From Filosporella fistucella (Eukaryota; Ascomycota; Leotiomycetes; Helotiales), in NCBI GenBank assembly GCA_030077755.1, contig JAQJZZ010000007.1:1860001-1924000 (forward strand): 64,000 nt of DNA, read 5' to 3'. The notes beneath the pieces are model-generated. The model ran no database searches. It saw only the letters and a list, made by a program, of their open reading frames with translations, and was not told the DNA's origin. The position numbers and the translations under genes were made by a program. Numbering within the stretch: the first letter of the stretch is position 1; every line of letters begins with the position of its first letter. Below, one piece after another: positions 1-11,514 of the stretch.

Positions 1-1051
1 GTCTCGCATGTGGACTCCATGAGCGCACAGTTGACTTAGTACCACAATTTGCTCCGGTCCCCACAAATGCTACAGGACTTGATACGGTCTCAAAAGGATA
101 TGCTGTCGAGTCTTTTGGAAAAGGTGCATACATGGTGACCGAAGGATCTTACCAAGGTTAGATTTCCAAGTTCTGATATTAAAGTACAATATGTCATTGA
201 CAACCTTCTTAGCACTTTTCCTGGTCTCTACAAAAGGAGTTATTGTAGTTGATTGTCCACCAACAATCGGGCATTTGCTTCTATATGCCATTGGAAATAT
301 CACCTCGATTTCAATCACCCATGTGGTTTACAGTCACTCACACACTGACCACATCGGTGGTGTATTCCTATTCGGCAAAAGTGTGACTACCATTGCCCAT
401 ATCGACACAGCAACCCATTTATCCTTCATTCAAGATCCAAATCGTCCAGTTCCAAAAGTCACATTTAAAGATTCATACAAGCTTCGTGTTGGGAACCAAA
501 CTCTCGAGTTGGCCTACAAGGGTGAAAATCACGTCACAGGCAATATCTTCATCTACGCTCCAGTCCAAAAAGTCCTCATGCTCGTCGATATCGTGTATCC
601 TCGATGGACACCATTTGCCCTACTCGGCCAGGCCAAGAACGTTCCTGGATTTATCAATTCCCATTACCAGCTTTTAGAGTACGACTTTAAACACTACATT
701 GGCGGTCATCTCGGTCGTTCCGGGGATAGGAATGATGTTCTCATTCAATTGGAATACGTACTTGACCTGAAAGCAAACTGTATATGGGCAATCAACCAAA
801 GTGCTACAAACGATCCAATTCTTGGAGTAGCCGCGGTACTAGGTCCTGTGTCAATAAAGAATCCTGGTAATAAGTGGGCGCCTTTCAAGGTGTATCTGGA
901 TTTCCTGTCGGAGGTTTGCGCTAACAAGACGAATGAGAAATGGCTTGGGAGATTGGCTGCTGCGGATGTTTTTCAGTTTGAGAATGCGGGGGTTATGGTT
1001 GAAAGTCTGAGGCTTGATTTTGGGGTTCTGGGTCCATTTATGACGGTGTGA
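1..1051 (+). CDS. MBL-fold metallo-hydrolase, 5' end outside window
   Basis: The reading frame is open from base 3, so the gene starts left of the window. Exons seen are <1..156 and 213..1051; the 56-nt intron has a GTTAGA donor and CTTAG acceptor, and the junction reads GSYQ-ALFLVSTKG. The zinc-binding signature HSHTDHIGG (His-x-His-x-Asp-His) marks the metallo-beta-lactamase fold. GGHLGRSGDRNDV further on probably supplies another metal-ligand histidine. The fold is used by hydrolases of many kinds (lactonases, thioesterases, glyoxalase II), so the substrate cannot be stated. Similar fungal proteins carry a secretion signal, but that part is not visible here. It lies tail to tail with a cytochrome P450 147 bp away. 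Fold call is secure; function is open. Confidence 0.85.
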
Positions 1052-1197
1052 ACAGGCCCTGAGGATTGAACGTACAGATACGTGGTTTCTGCCGAGTGCG
1101 TCTTGCAAAGCGCTATCTCAAGAATGGGCGTGGTATTAAAAACATTTTCATTGGTATCTTTAATGAACAAACGAGTTGTGACCCGCTCAATCAACCT

Positions 1198-2832
1198 CTA
1201 TTTTCCATCCCATATAAATTTCCATTTCGCTTCTTTCTCTTCCACCCTCTTTACAAATCTAACATTTATATCCAAATCTGGTTTCGGCATCGCGTTCCAT
1301 AGATCTGCTTTTCGTTTCGAAGGTGCAATCCATGCTCCTCCCACAGGCAGGATATCATACTGCAAGACCAACATAGCGACCAAGCTCAAAATAACATTTA
1401 ACGAGAAATGCCGCCCAGGACACATAGACACCCCTGCTCCAAACGGGCGAAATGCTGATGTATTCGATAGATTCTTTTTGTAATTGCTAGACAGAAACCT
1501 GCGATGGTCAAAGATTCTGGCATCTGGACCCCATATGTCTGTGCTGTGATGTACACTTTGTCCAGGAATCATCACGATACCTCCCTTTTTCAGGAGATAG
1601 CGGTCTGCGAGAGTTGTGTCGTATTGAACTTCTTTGATATTGATGACTGTACTGTGATAGCGTAGTGTCTCATTCAGCATCGCTACAAGTGTTGGGCAAT
1701 TTTCTCTGATGTTGCTCAAGCGCAAGACTTTGGTGTGCGCGGATTCATGGGTATCTCTGGCTATAGCTATTAATTCTTCTCGTATCTCTTCTTTTACCAT
1801 ATCGTTTGAGAAGATCTGAAATAGAAGCCAGAATGCGGTGATCGCACCACTGCTCAACATAGCTAAGGATGTCGCTAACTCCATCTTTGCGGCTTCGTTT
1901 GGAGCGAGACCGGTGCGAATGTTGGTCTCGTACATCTCTGCAATCATTGGAAATGCCTGTAAATGACCGCCGGTTCTGAAGTAAGAACGGAATGCATCGA
2001 TGACATGACTTCGAGCGCGTAGAGCTTTGCGTGCTGTGAGAGATGGCAGTGGGCTGTATAGTAAATGGTTGATTCCTGGAAGGAAATCTCTAGATGATCG
2101 GTCAGATAGGGGGTTGAAATTGAGAGAGGTAGTCAGCCTCATGTATGTAGACTTACTTCCAGCTTTGTTTAACTTGAGGATCATCGTACGGGTTCTGAGG
2201 GCCATAGATTGCTCCGGTCATGGCAACAGTGAGTACAGATCTGATGAAATCAAGCAAGCCATCTTCTCGGGCATCTTGTAGTAAGTTCCCGATATTGCAG
2301 GCTAATCGTCCCACCGCTGCTTGTGTTGCAATAGTGAGAGACGGACCAGATAGTAGGTATTTGTGGACGCTCATCGTGAATCCGTTGCCACCGATGCCAA
2401 ACTCATTTCGAAGTATGCTTTGAGAACTTTGATTCAACCCACTGAACATCATCCCAAAATCGAGAAGATTTGGGACGAAAGTTCTTGCGTTGGATTTGCT
2501 TTGGATAGAGTGGATGAGTTCAGGAGAATGCACGATGTACAGTCGTTGAAATGGCATTCGAAGTGTGTGGATTGGCATGTGATACTTCTCCCTGTGCTCG
2601 ATGAGTACTAAGTTTCTTTGGAAGCGGTGATGAGAGATAAATACCGGAGGGTTGCTAGGTAATTTGCTCTGTGCTGTAGTATACCAATTGTTGCATTTAG
2701 AAATGGTATTTTTGTCTCGACAAGCTGCGGTTCATTCTGGCTCTGAGTGAAATGCAGCAGATTCAGGAAGAAAAGATAGGTAATAATTATTAAAAGAACT
2801 ATGATTAATAAAATCATATTTCTGTTATCCAT
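1198..2832 (-). CDS. Cytochrome P450 monooxygenase (CYP7/CYP8-like type)
   Basis: Three exons, 2832..2645, 2591..2157 and 2089..1198, join in frame to 504 aa, a normal P450 length. An N-terminal hydrophobic anchor (residues about 6-27, ILLIIVLLIIITYLFFLNLL) indicates an ER membrane enzyme. The K-helix ExxR is present as NETLRYHS. The haem-binding loop is FRPFGAGVSMCPGRHF with the axial cysteine; the usual Arg/His two residues before the Cys is Ser. The I-helix segment SSGAITAFWLLFQIF lacks the common AGxDT and resembles the prostacyclin synthase/7-alpha-hydroxylase group, which is also widespread in moulds as orphan enzymes. The start is the only Met ahead of the anchor. Substrate unknown. 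A second P450 of the same general type lies at 54.4-56.1 kb. Confidence 0.9.
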
Positions 2833-3326
2833 TTTGCTCGAAAAGAAGTACGTGTTTCGTTCTACGATTGAGCTTCATTATGAGAGAAAGAAAAACGTGA
2901 GAATGTGGAAATCCAGGGACCATTGGAATTTGCGAAATAGTTCTGATCAGCACTAGGCTCAGGACCTGGATCAAGGGACTAGTAGTTACTCTTCCAGATC
3001 CTCTCCATCGAAAATAGGAAGATACAGGGGGCTCTCAATGCTGGAATTTCAGAAGTCCGCGCAAGTCGACTGCATATTGGTCAAAATTTTACGACCGTCA
3101 GGGGTTGTTGATTCGATCGGGTTTGAGCATCCAATCGAGCAGCTTGGTACCATTTTGACCCTAGAGGAGACCCCACTGATCACCAGGTAGGTACTTCGGA
3201 TTTTCGTGATAAGCAACCTGAAACGGAACCAGCGAGAAGACAATCAAATCAATCAATGGTATGGTAAGGCTATGGGTATCTTTACCTCAACTCCGAATCT
3301 TACAACAGAAGCCAGTATCCAGTCAT
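2833..3326. other. Intergenic spacer, P450 upstream region
   Basis: About 490 bp between the P450 start and the RNase III stop. I see no coding exon or RNA gene. It should hold the P450 promoter and the RNase III 3' UTR. Confidence 0.5.
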
Positions 3327-4823
3327 CTAAACGCCTTCCGGCTTCAGATTGGCTTCTTTCATTTTTTCTTCCTCAGCTCTTTCCAATGCCATTTGCGCGT
3401 CGTAAATCGCTTTCTGATCCGTGTATATCTTCATCAATTTCTTGTTGGCCATTGCCATTTCTGCGGCCTTGAAACCGGCTTCCTTCTTTCCATTTGCTGT
3501 GCCATATCCAAGCTGCTTATCTTTTGCTCCCCATCCATCGAGATAAACACCTACTGTGAACAACGGTAATTTCGTCTCCTTGTCTTTTCTCTCAGGTGCT
3601 GCATCTTTGTATGTAAGCCTTACTCCCTTTGCACCAATCGTCCTTTGTAGCATCTCCTTAGGATTCAATGGTATTTTCTCGGCCTGAAATAGATTGGTAG
3701 TCGATGCCTTTGTGGCCTTCCCTTCATCCTTGGAATCAGGGTTTTGGTTCGCAGGCAGCGTGTCTTCTGCCCCATCTCTAGGCGAATCCACACCCTGCAG
3801 CAATTGCGTGTTTCCTCTTAACTTCCATAATGATGTATTGACCTTCACACCATGCCTCTCTTCATCAATAATATCCTTCACAAGAGTCATTCCCCATAAT
3901 TCCTTCAACCACTCTGCCACTCTTGCCGTACCATTGACCTGATCGGAAAGCACCACTGCGGCGACATATGCTTCGAACAAATCTCCCAATATCTTGGTGT
4001 ACAGGACTTCGTTTTCCTTGATATTCGACTCCACGGCCGGTGGCATACGAAGACGTTTATCAAGGCCATACTGACGCGAATAAGCTGACAATGTGACATT
4101 CTTCACGATGCGTTCTCTAAGTTGTGATTGTTTCCCCGGGGTATGAGTTTGGAAAGTCTGAGATATGAGGAGAGTTGAAATAAAGTAAACATAAGCATCA
4201 CCAACCCATTCGAGTCGATCGTAATGAAGATTTGCTGCAGCACCGCGACCGAAAGTTGGATGTGTAAAGCAAGCAGCTTCAAGGGTTGGATCCAGTATTT
4301 CTGGTAATGGAGGGAGAGTTAAGGGTATTGTTGAGGATTTCCATGGTGTGATAGAATAGGCGGAAGAAGTTGGAGGAGGATTGAAAAAGTCATGTGACAG
4401 CGACTTCCGAGGAATATGAGACTGGGATGATGGCGGTGTTTTGAGAGGTGTGTCGTCAATCTTGGGGGCGAACCTTTTCAGAGAAGATCTGAGGTCTAAA
4501 CATCGATTGAGATTCTCGTCGCCGATCAGATTCAAAGTCTCATCCATGCCGTCCTCTTCCAGTGCATCATTCAGAGCACGGACGAGGTTTGTAATTTTCT
4601 GAGACACATTTCCTTGGTCAGAGCTCTCCCTCCTTGAACTTGAAGATCGTATGGATACATCAAAAGGAAGAGGACTTTCATTTGGGTTGTCCTAGAGAAG
4701 TAAGCAGCAGCCCATGAGACGTCTGGATTGGCGTACATTATGCTTCTTGTGTTTCTTGTTCCGTTCTTCTGATCTCGAAGCATCAGTGTGTTTCCTCTTA
4801 TGCTTGTTGAAAAGGCTCTGCAT
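3327..4823 (-). CDS. RNT1: Ribonuclease III (Rnt1/Pac1 type)
   Basis: Two exons, 4823..4737 and 4691..3327 (45-nt intron), give 483 aa. The first exon encodes a basic leader MQSLFNKHKRKHTDAS, a likely nuclear signal. It is needed because the downstream frame has no good ATG near its start (the apparent start at 4607 is GTG). The RNase III domain occupies roughly residues 165-300, with the signature HYDRLEWVGDAYVYF and the second acidic cluster KILGDLFEAYVAAV; these carry the metal-binding Glu/Asp residues. A double-stranded-RNA-binding domain follows near residues 375-445 (NPKEMLQRTIGAKG, then GYGTANGKKEAGFKAAEMA). In yeasts this family cleaves capped hairpins in pre-rRNA 3' ETS, snRNA and snoRNA precursors. 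The symbol is by family resemblance. It diverges from the mS33 gene. Confidence 0.9.
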
Positions 4824-5044
4824 TTTGAGCAGATTCAAAAACGAAAGATATTTTAAAAAGATGCTTTTCAATGCTGAAAACTAAAGGAATTGGACATGAG
4901 GCTGAACCAAAACTCGTGCCAGATTAATTCTGGGGTTCGGAAAATCTCTCGGACCGAAACACGCTAAAGTGACAAGGCTAACTTTCGACGTCGGGCAATT
5001 TTGATGAACAGCGACAGTAAGGATTGAAGTCCACCACCGCAAAT

Positions 5045-5529
5045 ATGTCTGTTCCACGCTCACGGATATTAGACTTGGCGAAGGTATGCAATATACTGAA
5101 ACAAGTACCAGAAGTCCATGATGTAACAATTGCAGATTCAATGCCGAATCTTCTCAACAACCTTCAATCCAGAGGGGCTACGGCTGGGCAACAGCATCCT
5201 CCGACAACGATTAAAAGGACCTTCGCTAGCATCATACTATCCTCGAAAGATGGCAACATATAAAGATCTGCAGAAATTGTACCCGGAGTTGGAGGGATAT
5301 GATGAGGTGGAGGAAGATAGGCTGGAAAAGATCAAAATGTTTGTTGCTAGAATTTGGGTAGGAAGCACGGACGCTAACTGGCATGCAGTCTCAAAGCAAG
5401 AGGAAAGGGTGCACCAAAGAAGAAACGCACAGCGGAAGGTATGTTGAGTGGTAATGGTAGCTATTCAGTGCTAACATTTGCATCACAGAATCAAAGAAGT
5501 TCAAGGGCAAGAAGAGACCGGCGGCTTAA
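5045..5529 (+). CDS. RSM27: Mitochondrial small ribosomal subunit protein mS33 (Rsm27)
   Basis: Four exons, 5045..5083, 5136..5338, 5389..5438 and 5489..5529, join to 110 aa. The protein begins MSVPRSRILDLAKIQCRIFS and ends in a Lys/Gly-rich tail (RGKGAPKKKRTAEE, then FKGKKRPAA). RIFSTTFNPEGLRLGNSILR followed by LKGPSLASYYPR matches the fungal mS33/Rsm27 family, a component of the mitoribosome small subunit. The three introns are 50-52 nt with consensus splice sites and all phases close. Five prime to it the RNase III gene diverges, leaving a shared promoter of about 220 bp. Small, basic and intron-rich is usual for this gene in moulds. Confidence 0.9.
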
Positions 5530-5770
5530 GCTGTATAGAACTGTACGACATACTGCACATATGTAGGAATATTGGCGTTTGGCGGGAGAAATGGGAGTGC
5601 ATTGGGTCTCGAATGAGATTCCAGAATATAGATGATTCTCCACAGACCTGCTGCAGGACATTCGGGAACAGCCATCTCAGTGTAAAAACACTGTCTGGGC
5701 ATTGTGCGCTCATCTCCATTTTGGTAGGCTAGGTGGATTTTAAATTCTAGAAATGGTTGTAAAGTCTCCT

Positions 5771-6034
5771 CTATTCAGTCTGCTGCTGTTTCCCTGCCTG
5801 TAAGCTTTCGGCCTTCCGAGGGTGGTAGCATTTTGCTACGGCCCACTGGCATACTGCATTAGATGCAACGTATGTCAAATTATCTGGGGAAATGACTCCA
5901 AAATCCCATTGGTAAATTTCATAAGTCTGTTCATATGTCTGCTTTACATACTGGATAACCTGACGTAATTGAGAGGGAGCTTGTTCAGCAAGAAGTTCAG
6001 CTGACATCTTCAACGGGATTGAATGCCATTTCAA
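5771..6034 (-). CDS. Small hypothetical ORF, 87 aa (uncertain)
   Basis: An uninterrupted frame starting MKWHSIPLKMSAELLAEQAP, with an even, protein-like composition (amphipathic stretch QLRQVIQYVKQTYEQTYEIY). I do not recognise it. No splice partner was found upstream or downstream. It sits tail to tail with mS33. It may be a genuine small gene, a 3' UTR segment or chance. Confidence 0.22.
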   Translation of the reverse strand: MKWHSIPLKMSAELLAEQAPSQLRQVIQYVKQTYEQTYEIYQWDFGVISPDNLTYVASNAVCQWAVAKCYHPRKAESLQAGKQQQTE

Positions 6035-6496
6035 GCACTTGTTCTGCCCTCTTGCAAGAATTCGATCTTGAGATAGTCTATCGAGTCATCATACCTCATG
6101 CTCTATAGACCCAAAACTTTTCGAAGTTCGAAATAAATTCACTCAGTTGTGTTACGTGCTTGCAAAATTTCGGTATTCCGCCGCCGTAACATAAATTGTC
6201 GCAGTGTTTCCTCCTTCCCGCACTTCTTTCTACCACCCAAGATCCTCGACAACCACCTACGACCGCTTTGGACCTCCTTCTGTTTTGTGCACCACAAGGT
6301 ACCTCAACCGTGCCTTCTTTATCTAGTAAACTGAGCTACGACTACTATTTGTTTCGTTGATCTCTCTTCTTCCCTCTTCAAACATCATCCAGTTCTACAC
6401 CGAGGCAATTTACAATTCGATCTCTTCGACTAGAGCCTAGACCATCTACAGAGCCGCTAATTGATCTCTGTGAACACTTCCTGCAGGTCAATTGCA
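6035..6496. promoter_or_regulatory. Upstream region and probable 5' UTR of the PUF gene
   Basis: About 460 bp of pyrimidine-rich sequence (CT-rich from about 6200 onward) leads into the PUF start codon at 6497. CT-rich tracts of this kind are common just upstream of filamentous fungal start sites. No gene is seen. Confidence 0.45.
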
Positions 6497-9261
6497 ATGT
6501 CTACGAACACTGCGACCGGATCTCCAACTCAACGTCGAGTTGTGAGCAGCAGAACTGCCTCATTAGAGATACCATCTGGAGAGGAGAGTCTTGCGCGCAC
6601 TGTAAGTATCTACCCCACATCACCTTCAGCCTTGCCGCATCTGTGTCGTTCCATGATTGCGTTTCGTCCGAACATATGCACCATTTTATCTTTGTTTAGC
6701 GCGACGCTTAGCGTTAACACCTCTCTATTCCTCTACCCAATCACCCATCCATCGCGTGGTACAGTATATCCGATGGACATAACACTGCTATTTCTTTATT
6801 GATCACTAACATTTCATATATAGGAGAACACCTCGATCTCTCTCAAAAAGTCTGCCGCCGCATTGACTTCGAGCAAGCTTGGGAATCAGCTAGCCAGTCA
6901 GGCTGCCCCAAAGGTCAGTTATTTTTCCTTATCACTTCTTGTGTCATTGCCTAACGTTTATAGAAGATGAAGGTCAATCACGAGTCTTCTCTAGCCGCCG
7001 AACAGAATCCAATGGACAAGCTCCTCGCCAAGCTTTCAGAGCAGCAAGCCGTTCTCGCACAACAATCCGAGGCCCTCAAGTCGACTGAGGATATTGCATA
7101 CACCAGAACCATTGAATATGTTGCCAACACCAGTTCGGTACCAATCACACCTGCCTCTGAGCCTTTCCCAGGTTTCAGTGCCACCACCGCACCTACAACA
7201 CGTCCTCCAAGTGCTGGTGCTGAAGACAACGCCATGACAGGTGATCAAGTTGCTCGCCTCAAGGCAGAACTTGAAGCCGCCAAGGCACAAATGGCTCGGA
7301 TGGATCAGGAACTTGCTCAAACTCGCATCACGAAGCATACTCTTGATCAAGCAATCGGCAATGCCTCTGAGGCAGATTTCCAATTGGCTCACCCAACAGA
7401 AGTCAACCAGCAAGTTCCTCAAGTTGCTCGTTTGCAACAACAAGATAATGCATGGGCTGCTCAGGAGGATGCTCGATCTGACACTAGTGACGCACTGTCT
7501 GCTGGTGGTTTCAATCGGGCACGTGCTATCTGGGGCAACGGTAAGCCAGCTTTTGGTGCTTTCCCGGGTCCAGTTCCAGGATTCCAACCATCAGATCAAG
7601 TCACATCTGCTCAATGGATGAGTCGTGCTTTTGGCCAACCTTTCGTTGAGGCACCAATAGGATACCCTGGTCCCCCAATGGGTCCTTTCCGTGGAGATCC
7701 TGAAATGTTGATGGCACCCCCAGTCTCTCGCCGTCCTGTCAATGGACGATTCAACAATCGCAGTTCCAATTCGTTCCCATATGCCAGCAGCAACAGCTCT
7801 TTCGATGGTTACACTCCATCCTCTACACCTTATGGCTCTGTCGCCGGCTTGGCTGGTGGTGTTACAGGTATGGGAGGTATGGGCATAAATTCAGGCATGA
7901 GCGTGTATGGTGGATACACTCCCTCTCCAATCGGAACCCCATTGTCTCCACATGCTCCAGAGTTCACTTCTTCTTCCGCCTCTTCCTGGAAGGGTGATGT
8001 AAGTTTTCCATTCCTGCTAGAAGTTCTTTCATTGACATACTTAGACTACCGTAAGCGAGGGTCAAACCTACCTGCCAACCACCGAACCCCTCAATTATCG
8101 CCGTCTTCTCGACCGCACAGTAAACTGCAATTGGAAGTATATCGTCGACAAAATTGTTTGCAACAATGATCAACAAGCTTCTATTTTCCTTCAACAGAAA
8201 CTCAAGGTTGGTACCACCGAGCAGAAGTACGACATTGTTGAAGCTATTGTTGCTCAAGCTTATCCATTGATGATCAACCGCTTTGGAAACTTTTTGGTAC
8301 AACGGTGCTTCGAGCATGGAACTCCAGAACAGGTTATTAAGATTGCTGAGTCCATTCGGGGTAACACTTTGAGTCTCTCCATGGACGCTTTTGGATGTCA
8401 CGTCGTTCAAAAGGCTTTTGACTCCGTCCCTGAGGACTACAAGGCAATCATGGTTCATGAGCTTCTCCGTCGCATCCCCGAGACTGTCATCCATCGATAT
8501 GCCTGTCATGTTTGGCAAAAGCTTTTCGAGCTTCGATGGACTGAATCACCACCTCAAATCATGAAGTATGTCAATGAGGCTCTTCGTGGTATGTGGCACG
8601 AGGTTGCACTTGGTGAGACTGGTAGTTTGGTTGTCCAAAATATCTTCGAAAATTGCCTCGAGGAGGACAAGGTATGTAGTATCACTATGCAGGTCGTGCT
8701 TTGCTAACATCTATACAGCGCCCCTGCATCGAGGAAGTTCTTGCCAGCATTGACATCGTCGCTCATGGCCAATTCGGCAATTGGTGCATCCAACACATTT
8801 GTGAGCACGGAGCTCCAGCTGATCGAAGCCGTGCTATTGATCATGTCATTCGCTATGCTTCGGAGTATAGTATGGATCAATTCGCCTCCAAGGTCGTCGA
8901 GAAATGCCTCAAGATTGGCGGTACCGATTTCCTTGGTCGTTATCTCGACCGAGTTTGTGAGGGTCGTCTTGATCGACCTCGTATTCCCTTGATCGATATT
9001 GCAAGCGACCAATACGGCAACTATCTCATTCAATACATCCTGACTCACTCCAATCCTCAGCACCGGGAGCTTGTTGCCAGCCACATTCGAAAGCACATGG
9101 TTTCTCTTCGTGGTTCCAAGTTTGGTTCTCGTGTTGGTATGCTCTGCACCAACCCTGCCATTCAAACCCGTCCTGGTCCAGGTGTCAGTCCTGCTATTGG
9201 AGTCCCAGCCCCTCGTATGGGTCCACAACCTGGCCCTCGATTTGGCGGTGCCTACCGTTAA
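6497..9261 (+). CDS. Pumilio-family (PUF) RNA-binding protein
   Basis: Five exons, 6497..6601, 6824..6913, 6964..7998, 8045..8671 and 8719..9261, give 799 aa. The N-terminal half is low-complexity, with a short coiled coil (PMDKLLAKLSEQQAVLAQQS, about residues 73-92) and a Gly/Pro/Ser-rich linker. The C-terminal third is a PUF array: repeated units such as NRFGNFLVQRCFEHG, DAFGCHVVQKAFDSV, RYACHVWQKLFELRW, GQFGNWCIQHICEHG, DQFASKVVEKCLKIG and DQYGNYLIQYIL, each with the five-residue RNA-base-recognition core. PUF proteins bind 3' UTR motifs and repress or localise mRNA in the cytoplasm. No RRM is present, so it is not Jsn1/Puf2. The layout resembles the fission yeast Mpf1 group; that assignment is tentative. 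The first intron, 222 nt, is much longer than the others. Confidence 0.9.
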
Positions 9262-10271
9262 ATGGCTCGGCTTTTCAATCTCGCACCGTTTGCTTTCATC
9301 GTATTGCACTCAGTGTATTGGCTTGCCACGATCTTTTCATTGACACAATATTATGGTACCAACATAACGATATGACATTTTCCCACGGCTTGTTCGCGTC
9401 TGTTTTGGCCTTTCATATCTATGGATGTCTTCAATTGGCTCTACAACATCCAACGAAAGTCAACCTTACCTCAGGCATTGTTTGTCTAGCGTGTCTGGCT
9501 CAAGGATTGTTCCCCTTGAGCCTATCGACAATTTCCTTCACGTTCTTATCAACATTTCTCCTGCACCTATTCCAAAATTACGGTCATCCTACGCCCAGGA
9601 CTCGTCTTCGGTGTTTTGGAGTTATGGTGGTTACGGTGTTTGCATCTGGTTCTGCTGGCATAACATTGCTGTCCTATGGCAGCTTTGCTATCTCACTTCG
9701 ACCGTCTGCAATATGGCATTGTGTCGATGTCTGCATCTTTCTTTCTCTTTTTCTGATATGATTACAGCGCCTACAGGGGATCTGTACATTCATTCTGCTG
9801 TTGCAGAAAATAATGTGCTGGAGAGGTGTGGCTATTATGCTCAGATTTTCTTCTTGCTCCTGCGCTTGTACTCAAAAAGCAACACAAAGGTTTTGTTATC
9901 TAGTCACTCCTTACTGAATAAAACTGCCTTTCAAAATAGTCAGCTTCGAGTTTTTGACTCATCAAGAATGTGATATGCTTTATTTTCGGTCGAGTCACAT
10001 TTGTCACTTATGTATCACAACTGCGGAACAAGAATCGATGAAAACTCAGTAGCATAGTGGTGCCAGAGTCTAGGTGTCCCAAGCTAGCAGTCGCAACATA
10101 TATCCTCCAAGGATAAGATGCAACGTCATGTCAACCCCAATGTCCATGAAACTTAGGTATATCCTCCATCCGGAACTCCCATCCGTGAAAACAACGCCAA
10201 GTATGGGAATAAAGCAATGATAACCCATCTAGCCCCATGTGAATGCAATGATCTGTCCCAAACCTCGCACC
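9262..10271. other. Convergent spacer, probable long 3' UTRs
   Basis: About 1 kb between two converging genes. Two overlapping frames (9318-9761, 9425-9973) have no recognisable domain, and the longest begins in what is probably the PUF 3' UTR. I treat it as untranslated sequence. Confidence 0.45.
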
Positions 10272-11182
10272 TCAAACATCCTCAGGAAATTCTTGAGGAA
10301 TAACGTGGTCTCGGTGATCTCCAAAGGTTCCCGGGCCGTTACCTTGAATAACCTCCTCAGGTACATCTTTCTCCCATGGCTTGCGACGCTTCCGGAGAAC
10401 AGGAACAGAAACGTGGTCGCTCAACACTGTGTCAGGAATCTCCTTGATACCGGGGATAGGAGCGCCGCTTGTGATCAAGGCGACGATCTCAGCGAATGTT
10501 TGAGGGTAAGGTGCTGATTTGTTTGGGTCGGTGGGGAGATCATCCTCCTGAGTTGAGGGACGTCGGGGAGGAGCAGAGGTGATTGAAGAGGCGGCAGGAA
10601 GATCAGCGAGAAGGTCGGCTGAAGTTCTGAGAGGACGAGTGTATCGTGGAGGATAAGTACCGGAGGATATGGGTGAATTGGAAGTTTGGGGAGGATTGAA
10701 AGTCGAGCTTGAACCTGCGGTGTTTGACTCGGTAGCGGGTTGTCCAGCAGCAGTTGAGGAGGAGCTTAGATACGATTTATACGCGTCGAAATCGATGGGT
10801 ATACCCTTCTTGCGGGACAGGTAGAAGCATTGAGCTCGAAGGGTCAAGTCTTGGACTTGAGAAGGCGAGGGGTTTGGACCGAGGATTGCGGAGAGACCAC
10901 CCTGAGGGAGAATATCGGTTAGATAGACAATCATGATTGCGTGCACACTGAATAGACAGTTCGGACGATTTAGGCTTAATTTCGGGACGAAACGGAAGTT
11001 GTTTTTGGAGGTGTGCAGGTTATGAGGATTTTTGAGAAGAGGGATGGCCGAGGCTGATATATGTAAAGAGCGAATTGAGTGAATTTACTTACTTGGAACT
11101 CTTTGTCTTTATCCCAAGGATAAGATTCGAGTTGCCGAAAGATCTCGACGTCATTTGAAAGTTCGGACGACTCAGTTGTCAT
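10272..11182 (-). CDS. PEX39: KPWE-domain peroxisomal protein, Pex39-like
   Basis: Two exons, 11182..11093 and 10901..10272, give 239 aa; the 191-nt intron has GTAAGT and CCTCAG ends. The N-terminus holds a small helical domain (EIFRQLESYPWDKDKEFQ, then GGLSAILGPNPSPSQVQDLT and LRAQCFYLSRK). The middle is Ser/Pro-rich. The C-terminus carries RKRRKPWEKDVPEEV, the short KPWE motif that names the family. Proteins with this motif, including yeast and human Pex39, assist import of PTS2 cargo into peroxisomes. No membrane segment is seen, so a soluble cytosolic or peripheral role fits. Function rests on the motif and overall architecture, not on an alignment. It diverges from SCD6. Confidence 0.72.
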
Positions 11183-11514
11183 GGTTGCTGGTCTTTCCTA
11201 TCTATCTACGTGAAATGTTCCAAAGTGAAGGTTGGAAAGGCATAAGGCTGAGAAATAATGAAACTGTGAGGCTGGTATGATGGTCACATGATTCTCGTTA
11301 TACGCGAACCGAACTTCTCCCAGCCTTTTCGCTTTAGCTTGCCGCGAAATATCACACACAAACTCCTCTCCTCCATCAATCAACAAACCTTCTTCCTTTC
11401 TACCACCAAACACCCCTTTGCGCAACCATAATACCATCCTCAATCTCCCCTTCTGTTCCTTCGCATTCTACTTGTTTCGAGCTTGCTGTGAGCTGATCGC
11501 AGTATCACAGCACG
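11183..11514. promoter_or_regulatory. Bidirectional promoter between PEX39-like gene and SCD6
   Basis: A 332-bp gap separates two divergent start codons. It is CT-rich toward the SCD6 side (11370-11475). No conserved element was identified by eye. Confidence 0.5.

Noticed and set aside
9318..9973. Two overlapping frames downstream of the PUF gene (147 and 182 codons)
   Set aside because: They overlap each other in different frames, lack recognisable features and lie where a long 3' UTR is expected.
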